Part shown: one piece after another, positions 23,201 through 35,045 of the stretch
How the letters are laid out: each line of letters opens with the position of its first letter
How positions within the stretch are numbered: position 1 is the stretch's first letter
NCBI RefSeq assembly: GCF_037042795.1
Contig: NC_089655.1
Coordinates: 16,014,001-16,078,000 of the forward strand
Length of the DNA: 64,000 nucleotides
Direction: 5' to 3'
From: Molothrus aeneus
Taxonomy: Eukaryota > Chordata > Aves > Passeriformes > Icteridae
Made by a program: the position numbers and the translations under genes
Notes under the pieces: model-generated
The model's database searches: none
What the model was told of the DNA's origin: nothing
What the model saw: the letters and a program-made list of their open reading frames with translations, nothing else

Positions 23201-26200
23201 GTCATCCCATCATTCCAGTGCAGAGCTGAAAAGCTAAGGGAAAAGACCAACCACTTGCCCACTGTCCCTCTCTCCAATGTGATCCATGGAATCAAGGGGG
23301 TGGCCAGCACCAGCCTTCTGGTACCAGGGACTCCCACGCCCAGAAGCCATCCCAGAAAAGCTCTCCCATTACCATGCAACTTCCCAGAAGTCACGTTGGT
23401 GTCAGAGTGTGAGCGCATGTGGCTCTTCTTGAGGATGCCCTGTGGAGCTGAGGACTGTCCCTCTGAGAAGCTGGACCGGCGCAAGAGGATCAGGCCCCTG
23501 CTGCCACCTCCGCTTGCCCCCTGCTCCCCCAGGGATGAGACTGAGTCCAGCTTCTGGGAGCTGCTGGAGGAGAAGAGTTTAGAGCTGCTGCTCTTGGTGC
23601 TGCTGGTGCTGGTGCTGCTGCACGCCCGGCCCCGGCGGCCCAGGTTCCCAATGGCCAGGTACTCTGGCCCGTCATTGGCATCACTCTGTGGATCATCCTG
23701 ACTCCCTGTCCAAGTATCCTCGCTCTGGCTGGTGGTGCTGGAGCTCATCTCGCTGGCTGGAGAGAAGGGGTCTTTGGGTGAGGGGACATGGAAGCGGGTG
23801 ACAGAGCTGGGCTGCTCCAGAGGGGACCTGCCCTCGCTGAAGGAGGAGGACCGGGTGGACGGGCAGCACTCCTGGGGCTGGCTGGAGGTGGAGCTGCCAC
23901 AGGAACTCACTGGTCTCCTGTCTGGACAGAGGCAGGAGAATGATTTCACACACTGGCACAAGGATGTCCCCTGTATCCTATGGCTATAAGCTTGTGGCTT
24001 CACACCAACACGCCCACCCCACCACAGGCAAATCCCTCCCTCCCATCATGGGCAGAAGTCTTCCATACCCATCCACCCCAACAGATACATAGGCAGATAA
24101 AAAGATAAAGTCTTTCCTGGGTCTACCCTGAGCTCCCCAGCCTACCCTTGATACCTGAGAGGCCAGAGGAGGCTGGATGCTGGAGGCTGGAGAAGGACCC
24201 AAAGCAGCGCTGCTGAGTGCACGGGGATGCAGGGAGGGCAGTCAGGCTCTGACTCTTGGTCACTGGAGATGGATTGTCACTCTTCCTGGTAAGCTGAAGA
24301 GAGGTGGCATCATCAATAAATCAGCATCTATTGGCCTACATGTAGCAGCAACAGAAAGGGATCAACCTGCAAATGCCAGATCACCAACCACAAACGATGC
24401 GGCGGCCCTGGGAGCACGAGGGTGGGGAGGGAAAAACACGACAGCACAGAAGGGAAGCAGCTCTTTGTTCACAGCTGCAGGACAGACTCCCACTGGGAAA
24501 TTACCAGGCTCTCAGTGAAATGATCCAGGCAGCCCAGCGCTCCTGGCAGACGGCTCTGGTGTCCCTCAGCACTGTGCTCACACATGTCTCTTGTCCCAGC
24601 AGAAGGCTCTGACGCGCACAGGGATGGCAGTGACGTGCCGGCCAGCTGAAAGAACACAGCCCCCATTTAACAAAGCCCCACTAATTGCTCTCTTTTGGGG
24701 ACTCTGTGCAAAGAAGGCAGCTGCTGTTTCTGTCCTCTGGAGAGGGGCAGCTGGTGCAGGGCTGCACAGGGGGTCACTGGCTTGAGCAGGAGTTGGCACC
24801 CAGGTGTCCTGGGGTGTTGCTCATCCCCTCAAAAGCATGACTGTCCGTCATGACCAGGCAGCTCTGCGTGCTGGCCCTGAAGTCTGGGACTATTGGAGAG
24901 GGCTTTAAAGGTGCCTCTTACAAGGAACTGGTCCTCAGATCCGCTACTCAAATCCTTGGTGCAAGCCTGGACCAAGGTGCTCCACTACAGGCTCCACACA
25001 GCCATTTCCCGCACACTGACCCCTTACAGGTCACACAGGCAGGACAAGGACCAGTTCCCCACTCTCCTCACCTCTTGGAGCAACTTTTACTAGTTACAAG
25101 TCCAGCTCCTTGTCCAAGGGCTCCACATACCCTGAATGTGACCTTGAGGGAGCAGCCACAGCCAGTTGGCATCTGGGGAGAGCCAGATGTAAAATCTGGG
25201 ACCTCAACTCACCATGGAGGTGTCGATCTGAGCCAGAAGCCTGGGGTTGTTCTGCTCAACAGCTTCCAGGCACTGCAGCATGGCCGTGACGTGGGCGTCA
25301 CTGAGGAGGAAGGCAGTATCTGGGGAGAAAAAAATGCTGCTCAGGGGAGTCCCTCTCACCCACACAGTTTGACACACCAGTTGCTCACATGCAAATCAAT
25401 TTTTCTGCTGTCCTCCCTCACTCCCACACAGCTTAGAAATGCCACCAGCTAGATATTTTCCTAGTAAGAAGGAAAAGGCCCATTGCTCCTTACCTGTGTA
25501 GAACTTCCTAATGTACTGCCGGTTCCCCAGGAGTGGCCTCAGCTGAGCTGACAGGCAGTGGCACTGCAGGCTGTGCTGCAGCCACAGCTGGGCAATGGCC
25601 TGGTCCCCTGGGCCCTCAGGGTCACGCTGGCCGCTCTCCTGCAGGCTGATGAACTGGAAAGGGACGTCAGGCAGAGGTTAAGGCAGGCAGAAGCAAGAAG
25701 GGGAACGGGGCTTGTTCCACCACATGGCTTTGGTCCCCTTGATAACAGCAGCTTTCACATGCCAGTCGCTGTCAGCAGGAAAGAGGGCATGTCCCAGCAG
25801 CTCCTCAACCACCAGGGAGACAAAAGCACCAGGCAGGAACAATGCTTCAAAGGTCAGCCAGTGACCAAAGTCCTCTGACAGCCACCAGCACAATGAATTT
25901 CTCTTGCACACTCTCCCACCCATGAGCCTTGTCCCCGACTTGGAGCAACGCCACGCTCCCAAATCCAACCTGACCCCGGTGGTGATGGTCATTTTCCTGC
26001 TGACACGTTAACTGGAAAAGGCTGTGGCAATGCCTGAGCGGCTGCAGCTTGCAGAGCTGGACTGGAGTTACACCCCTGTTCCCCCAGCAGCAGGCTGGCC
26101 ACTGCTGTTCCCTGTGTCCAAAAGGGGCTGGCACAAATGGCCAGACCTTGGTGCCCATCCATGGCAGGAACCATGGATGTCAGCACGGGGCAGCTGAGGA

Positions 26201-29200
26201 CCAGGAGCCATATGCCAGTGGCTGGCACAAGTCAGGAATGGGAGAATAAATGCATGGGGAAGCCAAAACCCAGAAATGGGACAGCCCAGACCCTTAGAGA
26301 TCTGCACAGACACATGAATTACCCCTGTGCACACACAACCACTGCTTGTGCCAGTTCCCTTGGTGATGCCTGCTGCACCCAGCCCAGCAGCACTGGAGAC
26401 TGGCCTGGGAGAAATAAGCAGCCAATTGTCTCAGCCCAAGCCACACTGAGTTCCCAGGACACAGCCTGTACCCAAAAACATGTCTGTGTCAGCCTCCACA
26501 AGCCATGGAGCAGCTTTACCCACAACAGCCCAGGCAGCACTGTCCCACGGGTGAGGCTCCAGCCCAGCTGCCCTGTCCCCTCCCAGTGGGCACACAAGGC
26601 CACCCCCCCCCAGAACCCACCTTCTCCAGGTGATGAGCAGAGCCCGGACTCAGCCAGCGAATGTCCTTCACAAAGTGCCAGTAATCCTTCTGTCTGCAGC
26701 ACACCTGCCCAGGACAGGCACAGTCAGGTGCCACCTCCCAAGTGCCACTTCAATGAGCACATCCCCGTTAGCCCCTTGCTGCCATGAGAGGCCATGCTGT
26801 TTGCCTCAGCTTTATTCAGACAATGAGGGGTTTTCTTATTTATTCTTCCCCTTAGAGAGGAACTGCAACAGAGTTTCTGTTTTCCTCTCCACCCTATTGG
26901 CTGTAAGCACAGACCCAAAAAGTGTCTCTTCACCAAAAAGCTAATTATTTTTACTTCCATCCCTATTTCCTCTTTCACAAGTGACAGAGGAATGGCTTCT
27001 GTTTTGGTGGTTTATTTGGTTTGGTGGGGGAGTAGTTTGTTTTATAAGACTAAAAAACTAACGTGGCAATTTTAGTTTTCTAGACTGAATTTGGTTTTCT
27101 GGACAAACAAATTAATTAAAATTAATTCAGAAGTTTAAAAACCTCTTACTCTAGTTTTCTTAATGTGTACATATGGATTTTTTCACCTTTTTTTTTCAAT
27201 TCCCAACTGTAGGCAAAAAGCTTGCCAAGAAAATAAAAAGTAAACGGAAATGTTTTGCTGGAGCAACTCTGAGCCAACTGCTGTTAGGAAGATGGATTTT
27301 TATGGGCCTCCTTTTGGAACTCCTATAGCTTGACTGGTGTCACTCATGCCTGATCAGAGGAGACATTCCTGAGTGGAAGAGCTGTCTTTGCCTACAGTAA
27401 AAGCACTGAGTAGGTAACACACATCCTGCTTTGCATGTCTGGCATGAACTGCTACCAACAGACAGACCAGCATAAATCATTTAAACCTCACTTCCTGAAG
27501 CCTGTGAATAGCAGGTCTGTCAGAAGGGAGCACTGCACTCCTCACATGGACAAGGCAGCTCCTCTCTCTGTCCATCTCCCAGGGCAGGTCCCTGGTCCAT
27601 GCAGCTGGGGACTACCAGGAACAGAGCAGCGCCTCAACTAATGCTGTCTGCAAATTTAATAAATCCAGAGAGCAAAGCTCCCTGCTCAGACAACCTGCCA
27701 GTCTGGCTCTTCCTGGAGGTTTTTTAGCTTGGGAGCAGCACTGCAAAGGTGCAGTTTTCCTGATCTGGGACCCAGCTGGCCCGTGCAAACTGCCTGGAGC
27801 TCCTCTGTGCTGTTCTCTTCTCTCTGGATGGCAAAGCCACTGATGGGATGCCTGTCCCCAGGCAAGCCCTACAGCCTTGTCCAGCCTTCCACTGGAAATA
27901 AATTGTGCCGGTAATTGCAAGCTGAAGGGGAGATCTTTAAGCACACAAGTGGGAAAGAGAAATTCTTCCAGGCAGCCATGGAAGGGGGAAGGCTGGGTGA
28001 GCAACTGCAGGCACAACAAGAGCCTGGAAAGAGTGATCCCATTCACGCAGAGCGCGGGGCTGGCTGCCAGCTCCTGTTACTAACACAGCTAAGTAGAAAC
28101 AGTGAAGATGCGAGGTCTCCCTTGCCAGCCCTTGCTGGGGACTTGTCCAAGTGCAGATGATACGGGGCTGACTCACTGCAAATGCAATTTAATCACTTGG
28201 CTGCAGCAGAAAGAAAGGACAGAGGGGCTGGCCTCAGCACAGGGGGCACAAGTACTTAGAAAAACCATATTGAAAGTAGACGAGAGAAAGAATGTGTACA
28301 CAGGTCCCTCTGACAACCACAGCATTTACCAGGCAAGCTCAGACCCTGCTTGGATCACTTCCCAGCCTGTTACAAGTGCTGGCCCCACTCTGCTATGAGC
28401 ACAGAAGTGAGCTGCAGCACCTGCTTGTGACAGGCTCTGAGGCTGTGACAGACAGACAAACAGTCATGCTGGCAGGACAGAGCCATACCTTGTCATGGAT
28501 GAGCCCATGGTAGAGGATGCTGTGCATGTCTCTGCAGAGCCGTTCCAAGCCACCATACTTGGACCAGACATTTGGGTTGCTGATGGACACCAAACCTTCC
28601 ACTGTGGTCTTCAAGTTGCCAAGGAGCTTCCAGTGCTCTTTCCTGCATAGGAACACAGCAAGATCCATCAGAGCTACAGCAAGAGGAACTTCACAACAGG
28701 AACATGATATTGCACTCTCTCAAAGGAAACTCTGCTCAGGCTGAAACCTTTGGTGTTCCAGAAACCAGCAAAGGTGAGCTGAAGCACTTGGTGCATCCCT
28801 GTGGTCTCCCACACATGGTTTGTGGACAACAGGCCATATTGTAATGATTCTTCTGATGAGTGGTAGCCACCACCAGGAGATAGACAGAACAAACTGATGG
28901 CTTCTGCAATGCACCACATGCCCAGTCTGGGCCAAAAAACCTGGGGATTAACTTTCTAGCAGGCTGTTGCTCCACTGACATGTTCTCCCTAAGAGAGCAG
29001 CAGCCCCTCAGGAGCACAGCAGCTGTATGGAAGGGTGTGAGGGCCACCATATCAAGCAGACCCTGTGTTTACAGAGCAGCACTCCCTGAGCAATGCCCAT
29101 CTCACTGAGAACTCCAGTCCTGTCAGGATACAGAGGTGCTCCTCTCCCAGGGAGGTGACACTTCATCTGCATCTCCAGCTGTACAGCTGCTCTCTTGGCC

Positions 29201-32200
29201 CCAACCTGCTGTAGGCACAACCTGCAAAAATATTATCACCTCATGGCCAGAGATTAGCAAACTGCTGGTGAGCGCTAGACTATGCACAACAGCTCATCAG
29301 TATCATCCCCCTTGGCTGCCCTGCATACAGCAAGAAATCACCATTATCTACCACAAAGCAGGAGCAATGGTGTAGAGAGGTAACATCATTTGACTATGGA
29401 AAAGCAGCTTTGGGGAAGGAAGCTTTGGGTGACTGAGGTTCCCACTCAAGCTGCTTGACAATGTTGCCAGATGAACAGCAGCTGTCAAAAACACATACTC
29501 AAATAGGAGCCACTCTCAGAAGAACAGGAATGTTGCAAGGTACAGTTAGGAGTGTAAATAACCAAAACAAAAAAGTCACTGCAAGGTTTGTACAAAAGCA
29601 CCCTAAATGACTCCTTAGCATGAAAGTTCAAGTTTTCAATGGGCAAGAAACAAGATGGTCTTTCAGAAGTTTAGTCCTTCCCACAGCCAAAACTGAACTG
29701 GATTTCCAAAACACAAAGGGAAAAAGAAGGAAAACAAATAAATAACATTATTTAAAACTGCTCTCATTTCCATGCCTTGGGGATCAAAGTGTGGGCTGCA
29801 CACTCCTGGTAATTAAAACAAAGCTTTTCTCACCAATATTCTCTTTTTGAGACTTGTTCACTACTGCCAAACTCAAACTGATTAGCTGAACAAGCAGATT
29901 AATTAATCATTAACTATTGGCTCTACCTCAAGCTGCCCATTTACTTCACTTCCTCATGAGGGAAACATCAGCACTTCCAGTGCCTACCTAAGCTTAAACC
30001 ACACAGAAGCCAACCCATCCCAGCAGCAAAGCCTGTCACCCTGACAGCACCACAGCCCTGAGGCAGACCTGCAGCGCACCTGGCAGCATGTGTATGTTCA
30101 TGCTGTACTTCAACTAACAGGCATGGGGCTTTATCTCAGAAGAGACTGAAGAAAAATGCACAGATGTAAATCAAAGGCAGCTTCCTGAAGGAGATACAGC
30201 TTGGGAAGACACCAAAAATGATCCAGCTCTGCTGAATTTATGGGCTTTTCCCAACCCTGCCCTGAGCAATGCAGATGTTCTTTGGCTGTGGATGCCCAGA
30301 GAGGAATCAGCAGTCCCTGGTCAAAGAGCACCTGCAGCCACTGAGCTCAGAACACCAGCAGCTCCTCCCTAAGGTATTTCTAACACTCAGAGTTAGGAAA
30401 TGCAAGTGAAAGCTCAGCCACGCCACTGATATTGCAGTCAGTGAGTCAGGGGAACTCCCTCCCATGTTATTTCAGGCTATAAAAAGCAGGTGATGCACAC
30501 AAGGATGTGAGCGTAGCACATGCAGGGATATGCCTTTCCAAATGGCTGGTCTCATTAAAGGACTTGTGCATCTCAAGAGGTGGAAACCAGGATCCATGGC
30601 TCTTTCCTAGCATGGGGAAACTAAGGGTAAGCAATCCTTGAACAAAATAATCTCAGAATGTTAAAACATTGAACACAGAAGCACATACAGAATAGGCCAC
30701 ATAATTAAAGCACCTTTTCAGAGGTGATCTTGAATCCACCAAAAGTGAATTAAATCCTGGTAGGACAGTAAGCATCCTATGGGACTTGTTGGCCCAAAGC
30801 AGTTCACAAGTTGGACACACAAGACCTTTCTGATACCCGAACCCCAGCTATTTCTGGGCTGGAACACTGAAAAGCACACAGAGACACAAGGCTAAAGACA
30901 TGAGGACCCATATAGTTGGCTGCAGATGGCAGGGAAATTGAGAGAGCACAGCTAACCACATTTCAGCTTTGACTGGACTGTGGGGCAACCCTGAATTAGC
31001 AGCAGGGTTTCTCCCCTCCCGCTGACAGAGCCTTGGTTTCAGATACTAGGAGGGATGGAGAAAGCCCAAGTTCCCTTTTCTGCTGGTGTTCAGAGCATTA
31101 CTAAGAAATCTGCTTTTTTTCCTGAATAAGGAAGATTCCCCTTTGCTAGTGCTACAGAAAGCCTATCATGGGGTAAAACAAATTCATATTACATCATGAG
31201 AACAACTTAATTTACAATAAGGGCAAAGTGAGTAATACCCCAGAGGGTCACAGAACAAGCCCCAAGCTTTCCCTGCAAGAACCACACATGCTTCTGCTCT
31301 CCTGATCCAGCAGAGCTTGGTTCCCCCAGCCAGAAGGGCCAAGGGTACTTGTAGGGGCCATGGAGCCGCAGTGAGATCTCAGCTGCATCCCTTTCCTCCT
31401 TAAAGACAACCTCTGATCCAGCCTCCAATTTCAACCACCAGCTCCACAAACTTGGCCCTCAGTCTCCTTTCTTTACCACAACAAACTCCATCTTCAAGTA
31501 CAGCAACATCAACCTGTCAGTGGGAACTGTCCCAAACATAACTGAACCTTTTGCACTGGAGTGATAAAACACAGAATACAGAATATAAATAAACACAGAA
31601 TATTTTTTGCGAGCCTTGTAGCAAAAAATGGCTTAATGCTGCCACTGCTGACAACAGGGAATGCTGCTTGCTCTTCCAAGGCTTCCTCAGCCCCTCCACA
31701 TCAGCAAGGGTAGGAATTTCTCTTGGTCCAAGTCATCAAACGTGACTCACAGCAGAGGCAGGGAGCCATGCTGCTGACTTCTTAGTTTAAAATAAAACCA
31801 AACCTTGATTACTTTCCAAATCAGAATCACACAGTGGTCAAAACTGAAAAATAAAAATGAAGCTCATCTTTCTTGCAACCATCACCTGTGTATCTCCTGT
31901 GCTCTGCAGGAGGCACCCAGCAATGCCTGCTTGAATCCTGACCTCCACCTGGAAGACTCTCTTGATCCTTCTTAGCACACTAAAGAGGTTGGGCTAAGGA
32001 TGCTGAGGTTATGGAGGGACTTCCGACAAATGCCCAAGGACACTCATTCCCATGCTGGCTGTCAGTTCCCTCCTGCAGAAACCAAGACTCCACTAAGCTG
32101 CCCTGCGCAGAGCCTGCTCCGCCTCGCTGTCCCCAGATCTCCCAGACAACCAGCAGCCCCTTCCCTGGACTCCCCCGCCCGCTCCTCCGGGCTCGGCACT

Positions 32201-34542
32201 GCTGGGAAAAGGGATTAAAGGAAGCCAGGCTTCGTGCAATTCATCTGCAGTCGCGGGGAGTGGCTGACAGGCAGAGGAAGCCAGAAGAGCTCTGCCAGCC
32301 CAGCAGGGATGGGCAGGAATCGCTGAGCGGGCTGCCTGGAAAAGGGACACGCAGGGGAACTCGCATCCATGCTGAAAGCTGGCACTGATGGAAAATGGGG
32401 GCACAACCACAAAAGGTGCCCCCAGCAAACACAGCCCTGAGGAGCTGCTTGCTGACACATTCCTGCTCTGCACTGGCAAAGGATGAGGGAAGAAAATAGG
32501 GATTAAAGGTGTTTTTTAACCTTCCCATGGCAGCTTTACCTGCTCATCTGGCTAAGTCTCTTACAAGCAGATGACCACAACCTGTGGACACAGGATACTG
32601 TCCATTGGGCTTCAATCTGCACAGGACCTCCCTGTGACGAGCATGCAGGCAGCCAGAGACAGTGACAGGCAGAGCAGATCCCCACAGCAGCCCACCTCCC
32701 TAAGAGCAGCTGCTCACATCCCTCCACTGCTCACAGCACAGGTTCCCTTCAGGAACCTCTCCTCTGGCCCTGCTGTCCCTGAGGGTCTTGCTGGTGCCAG
32801 AGACAAAGGTGGCAGCTCTTTGCTAACCTGCCCAGCTGACCACTGGCCCATCTGCTCCCCCTGGGACTGCTGTGTCCTCTGCACCACCCAAGAGCCCTGC
32901 TCTCTGCCCAGCAGGACAGCACTAACCCTCCTGCCTCCAAGGACAATGTCCTCCCTGGACACCAGCCTTATAGCCCTGCCACTTGATGCATTTCAGACCT
33001 GCTGCTAGGAGGAAAAATCCAGTACAAGATCCTCATTGTCCTCTCCTGTGCTGGCTCAAGGATGGACTTCAGCAAAATAACTTTCACTTCTGCATTTTCT
33101 GTAATGCACAAGAAGATGGATCCAGTGATCTCTATCTATTCCCTATTGATAACAGTCACAATCCAGTGTGAAATGGCACCTCACTGGGAATAAAAATGCT
33201 AACCACATCACACAAAGGACAAGGCAGTGTAAGGCCCATGTTGGATCCTTCCCAAGGCATCAGTGCCAGCCAGGAGAACAAGCAGGCTCCTGCCTGTGCC
33301 AGCACCAGCGGGGAATGATGCTCTCCTTGTCCCTGGGGGAGTGCTGGGGGTGGCACCACCCCAGCCCTATTAGTCACACGATGGCAGAGTCTGGTAGTGC
33401 AGGACTTGTGCTTGCAAAGGCAAGAAAATGCACAAAGATGAGCCTGGAAAGACAAAGCAGTGAATGCAGTCAGTTTCTTTTACCTTTTGAACCTGCTGAG
33501 TCTGAAGCATTAGTAAAGAGGGAGAACAGCTCGAACTGTGCAGATCAGAAGGCACCCCAAACCTGTGCTATAGCTTTAAAAGCACCGGTAGCATTTTCCA
33601 GCTGATATGGCAAGCAGGAATAGAGCGACTGGCTGAGCCCCACAGATAAGGAATGCTTCTCTCTCATATCAAGTTTCAGCTGCTCCTTCCTCCCCAGCCA
33701 ACACCTCCAATTTCCATCCAACATTCACCCTGTGCTTGTGAGTGCCAGGGCAAAACCAATGCACCTGTAAAAATGTGAAGTAAATAGGACTCGCCATCAA
33801 AACACCTCCAGGGAACAGCCTCTTCTGCTCATAAATGCTAACAAAAAAAACAGGCCTGAACCACATATGAGACTACACAGCTGAGGTCACTGTGCTCACC
33901 ACCAGCCATGTGCAGGCGCAGGAATAAAGAGATAAATAAAGGAATAAAGAGATAAATAAAGGAATTTCTTGCCTTCAGGAATAAAGAGATAAATAAAGGA
34001 ATTTCTGTTCAGCACCAAGAAGAGGGGATGCAGCCAGGAAGGACAGGAGATAGGATCCCCAAGCAGCAAGCTGCAGAGCCACCTGAAGGGTGGCAGCACG
34101 GCGTTAGGGTGGGGTGGTTTCACCCTTAAGCTCAAGGGTGTGAAGCAGAGACTTGGCAGCTGCTGTGCTGGCCACGGCTGATGAGGGACAGAGTGGGGAT
34201 AGAGCACCGGTACTGAGGTGCCACATACGCGGCCATCACCGCCCCTCCAGTGGCCAAGACTCCTTCCCACGGCAGTGAGCAGAGATGTGCGGCCGCAGGT
34301 GGGTGACAGCTCTGACAGCCCGGCCCGCTGTGCGCTCCCTCCCACGAGGCACCGAGCCGGGGGCAGTGTCACGCTCTGCAAGCAGCGATCCCACTCACGA
34401 AAGGTTTATTCATTGCCTGCTCGCCCCCAGGTACCCCCACACACCCACGCAGGACGCGAGGTCTCCAGGAGCATCCCCCGCGCATCCATCCCTACTGCTG
34501 GCACTGCTGCCACCGCACATTCCGCGCCGCGTCCCCGATACA

Positions 34543-34577
<35 letters not shown>

Positions 34578-34827
34578 GCGCGCGGGAGTGCGCCCCCCCC
34601 CACGCGTGCACACGCACAGCGCCGGGCCGCCCCCAGGCGCACCCACGCCGCCCCGCAGCCCGGCGCTGCCGCCGCGCCCCACACCCGTGCCCGGTGCCCC
34701 GCCTCCCACGGGCGCCCCCGTGGGCCGGGCCCCCGCGACACCCGCGCGCGCCCCTCCCGCCGCGCGTGTCCCGCCGCGCGCGGCCCCACCGGCTCTCCGC
34801 GTGCCCCGCGTGGGGCCCGATCTCCAT
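11298..34827 (-). CDS. RUBCN: Rubicon (RUN domain Beclin-1-interacting cysteine-rich protein)
   Basis: A cytosolic and late-endosomal protein that binds the Beclin-1/VPS34/UVRAG complex and Rab7 and slows autophagosome and endosome maturation. It also acts in LC3-associated phagocytosis. Minus-strand exons: 34827-34790, 28642-28489, 26704-26621, 25653-25494, 25319-25213, 24293-24155, 23921-23373, 20875-20780, 20606-20491, 20000-19799, 19439-19338, 15857-15797, 15265-15133, 14799-14654, 14343-14279, 13760-13522, 13093-13032, 12848-12695, 12316-12223, 11461-11298. Phases agree throughout, giving 954 aa (human 972). RUN domain at about 20-180 (KEHWKLLGNLK, DYWHFVKDIRWLSP); Ser-rich middle; acidic stretch plus coiled coil at about 515-545 (EEEEEDSDKEIQELKQKI); Rubicon-homology domain at about 650-950 with zinc-binding Cys/His pairs (CAGCG, CQCCHEN, CEFC, CRTCEECKACYHKSC, CPRCERLQ). 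Exon 1 is the least certain. The C-terminal tail is shorter than, and unlike, the human one. Confidence 0.95.
18449..18484. repeat. CA/CG alternating microsatellite in RUBCN intron
   Basis: Two blocks of alternating pyrimidine-purine sequence: CA repeats at 18449-18464, then CA passing into CG at 18469-18484. It lies in the intron between RUBCN exons 11 and 12 and has Z-DNA-forming character. Confidence 0.75.
22641..22654. repeat. Poly(T) run in RUBCN intron
   Basis: A run of 14 T. No adjacent retroelement is recognisable. Confidence 0.7.
22958..23002 (-). other. RUBCN: Possible 45-base cassette exon of RUBCN
   Basis: On the minus strand a GGTAG acceptor at 23003-23004 and a strong A|GTGAGT donor bound exactly 45 bases without a stop in the needed phase (phase 1 in, phase 1 out). 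It lies between exons 7 and 8, where human Rubicon has extra residues that my assembly lacks. The encoded residues (TGNLRGSPVVL) do not clearly match the human protein and the pyrimidine tract is weak, so it is left out of the main model. Confidence 0.25.
23100..23149. repeat. Tandem near-palindromic AT-rich repeat
   Basis: The 20-base word ATTTAGATCTAAGATCTAAA occurs at 23100-23119 and again at 23130-23149 (30-base period). Each copy is nearly self-complementary around its centre and contains AGATCT twice. It lies in the RUBCN intron between exons 7 and 8. Confidence 0.85.
33921..33997. repeat. 20-base A-rich minisatellite
   Basis: GGAATAAAGAGATAAATAAA occurs three times without change: 33921-33940, 33941-33960 and 33978-33997, the last separated by a 17-base spacer. 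It lies in RUBCN intron 1. Confidence 0.9.
34541..34584. repeat. (CA)n(CG)n microsatellite beside the RUBCN promoter
   Basis: About 17 CA units run straight into about 5 CG units, a continuous alternating purine-pyrimidine tract about 205 bases downstream of the RUBCN first-exon donor. Such tracts readily adopt Z-DNA under transcription-driven supercoiling. Confidence 0.85.
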
Positions 34828-34913
34828 CCCGGGCGCGCGCGGCCCCGCCGCCGCCACCGCGACACAGTCGCGCGGGAGGGGCGAGCGCCCGCCACGCCCC
34901 GCCGCACCCACGG

Positions 34914-34925
34914 ACTACAGCTCCC
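34914..34925. promoter_or_regulatory. RUBCN: ACTACAGCTCCC promoter motif 1 (ZNF143/THAP11 type)
   Basis: This matches the conserved vertebrate promoter word ACTAYRNNNCCCR bound by ZNF143 and THAP11/HCFC1. It is 87 bases upstream of the proposed RUBCN start codon. Confidence 0.65.
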
Positions 34926-34967
34926 GGCGCGCACCGCGCCTCCGCGGCGCAGCCAGTGCCGCGGCGG

Positions 34968-34979
34968 ACTACAGCTCCC
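34968..34979. promoter_or_regulatory. RUBCN: ACTACAGCTCCC promoter motif 2 (ZNF143/THAP11 type)
   Basis: A second identical copy in the same orientation, 54 bases from the first. The flanks are also similar, which suggests a local duplication of about 54 bases. Confidence 0.65.
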
Positions 34980-35045
34980 AGCGTGCACCGCGGCGCTCGG
35001 GCGCCATGACGGCCGGTCCGCTGCAGCCTCCCCCGCCCCTTAGCT

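Larger units (their letters stand above)
28643..34789 (-). other. RUBCN: RUBCN intron 1
   Basis: A 6.1 kb intron between the short first coding exon and the RUN-domain exon. I see no other coding exon in it. It holds simple repeats at 33921-33997 and 34541-34584 and otherwise looks like unique sequence. An in-frame ATG at 28666-28668, just upstream of the exon 2 acceptor, could serve as a start in an unspliced or alternative transcript. Confidence 0.5.
34200..35045. promoter_or_regulatory. RUBCN: CpG island, RUBCN promoter and first exon
   Basis: A very GC- and CpG-rich block containing the proposed RUBCN first coding exon (34827-34790), whose short product MEIGPHAGHAES-R joins in phase to KEHWKLLGNLK and resembles the human N-terminus (MELGGG...ESRREHW). 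Transcription should start to the right of 34827. The long ORFs in this block on both strands are low-complexity products of GC-rich sequence. Confidence 0.7.

Noticed and set aside
23095..24003. 302-codon minus-strand ORF as a single-exon gene
   Set aside because: It is RUBCN exon 7 (23921-23373) with open intron sequence at both ends; the flanks have no Rubicon similarity and good splice sites bound the exon.
28489..28668. RUBCN translation starting at the in-frame ATG at 28668
   Set aside because: It would translate through a good polypyrimidine-CAG acceptor and adds residues unlike Rubicon; the exon 1 at 34827 fits the family better. Kept only as a possible alternative.
34218..35043. Two plus-strand and several minus-strand ORFs of 130-260 codons
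   Set aside because: Low-complexity Pro/Arg/Ala and Thr-His repeats from GC-rich and CA-repeat sequence; only the short RUBCN first exon has homology and correct phase.
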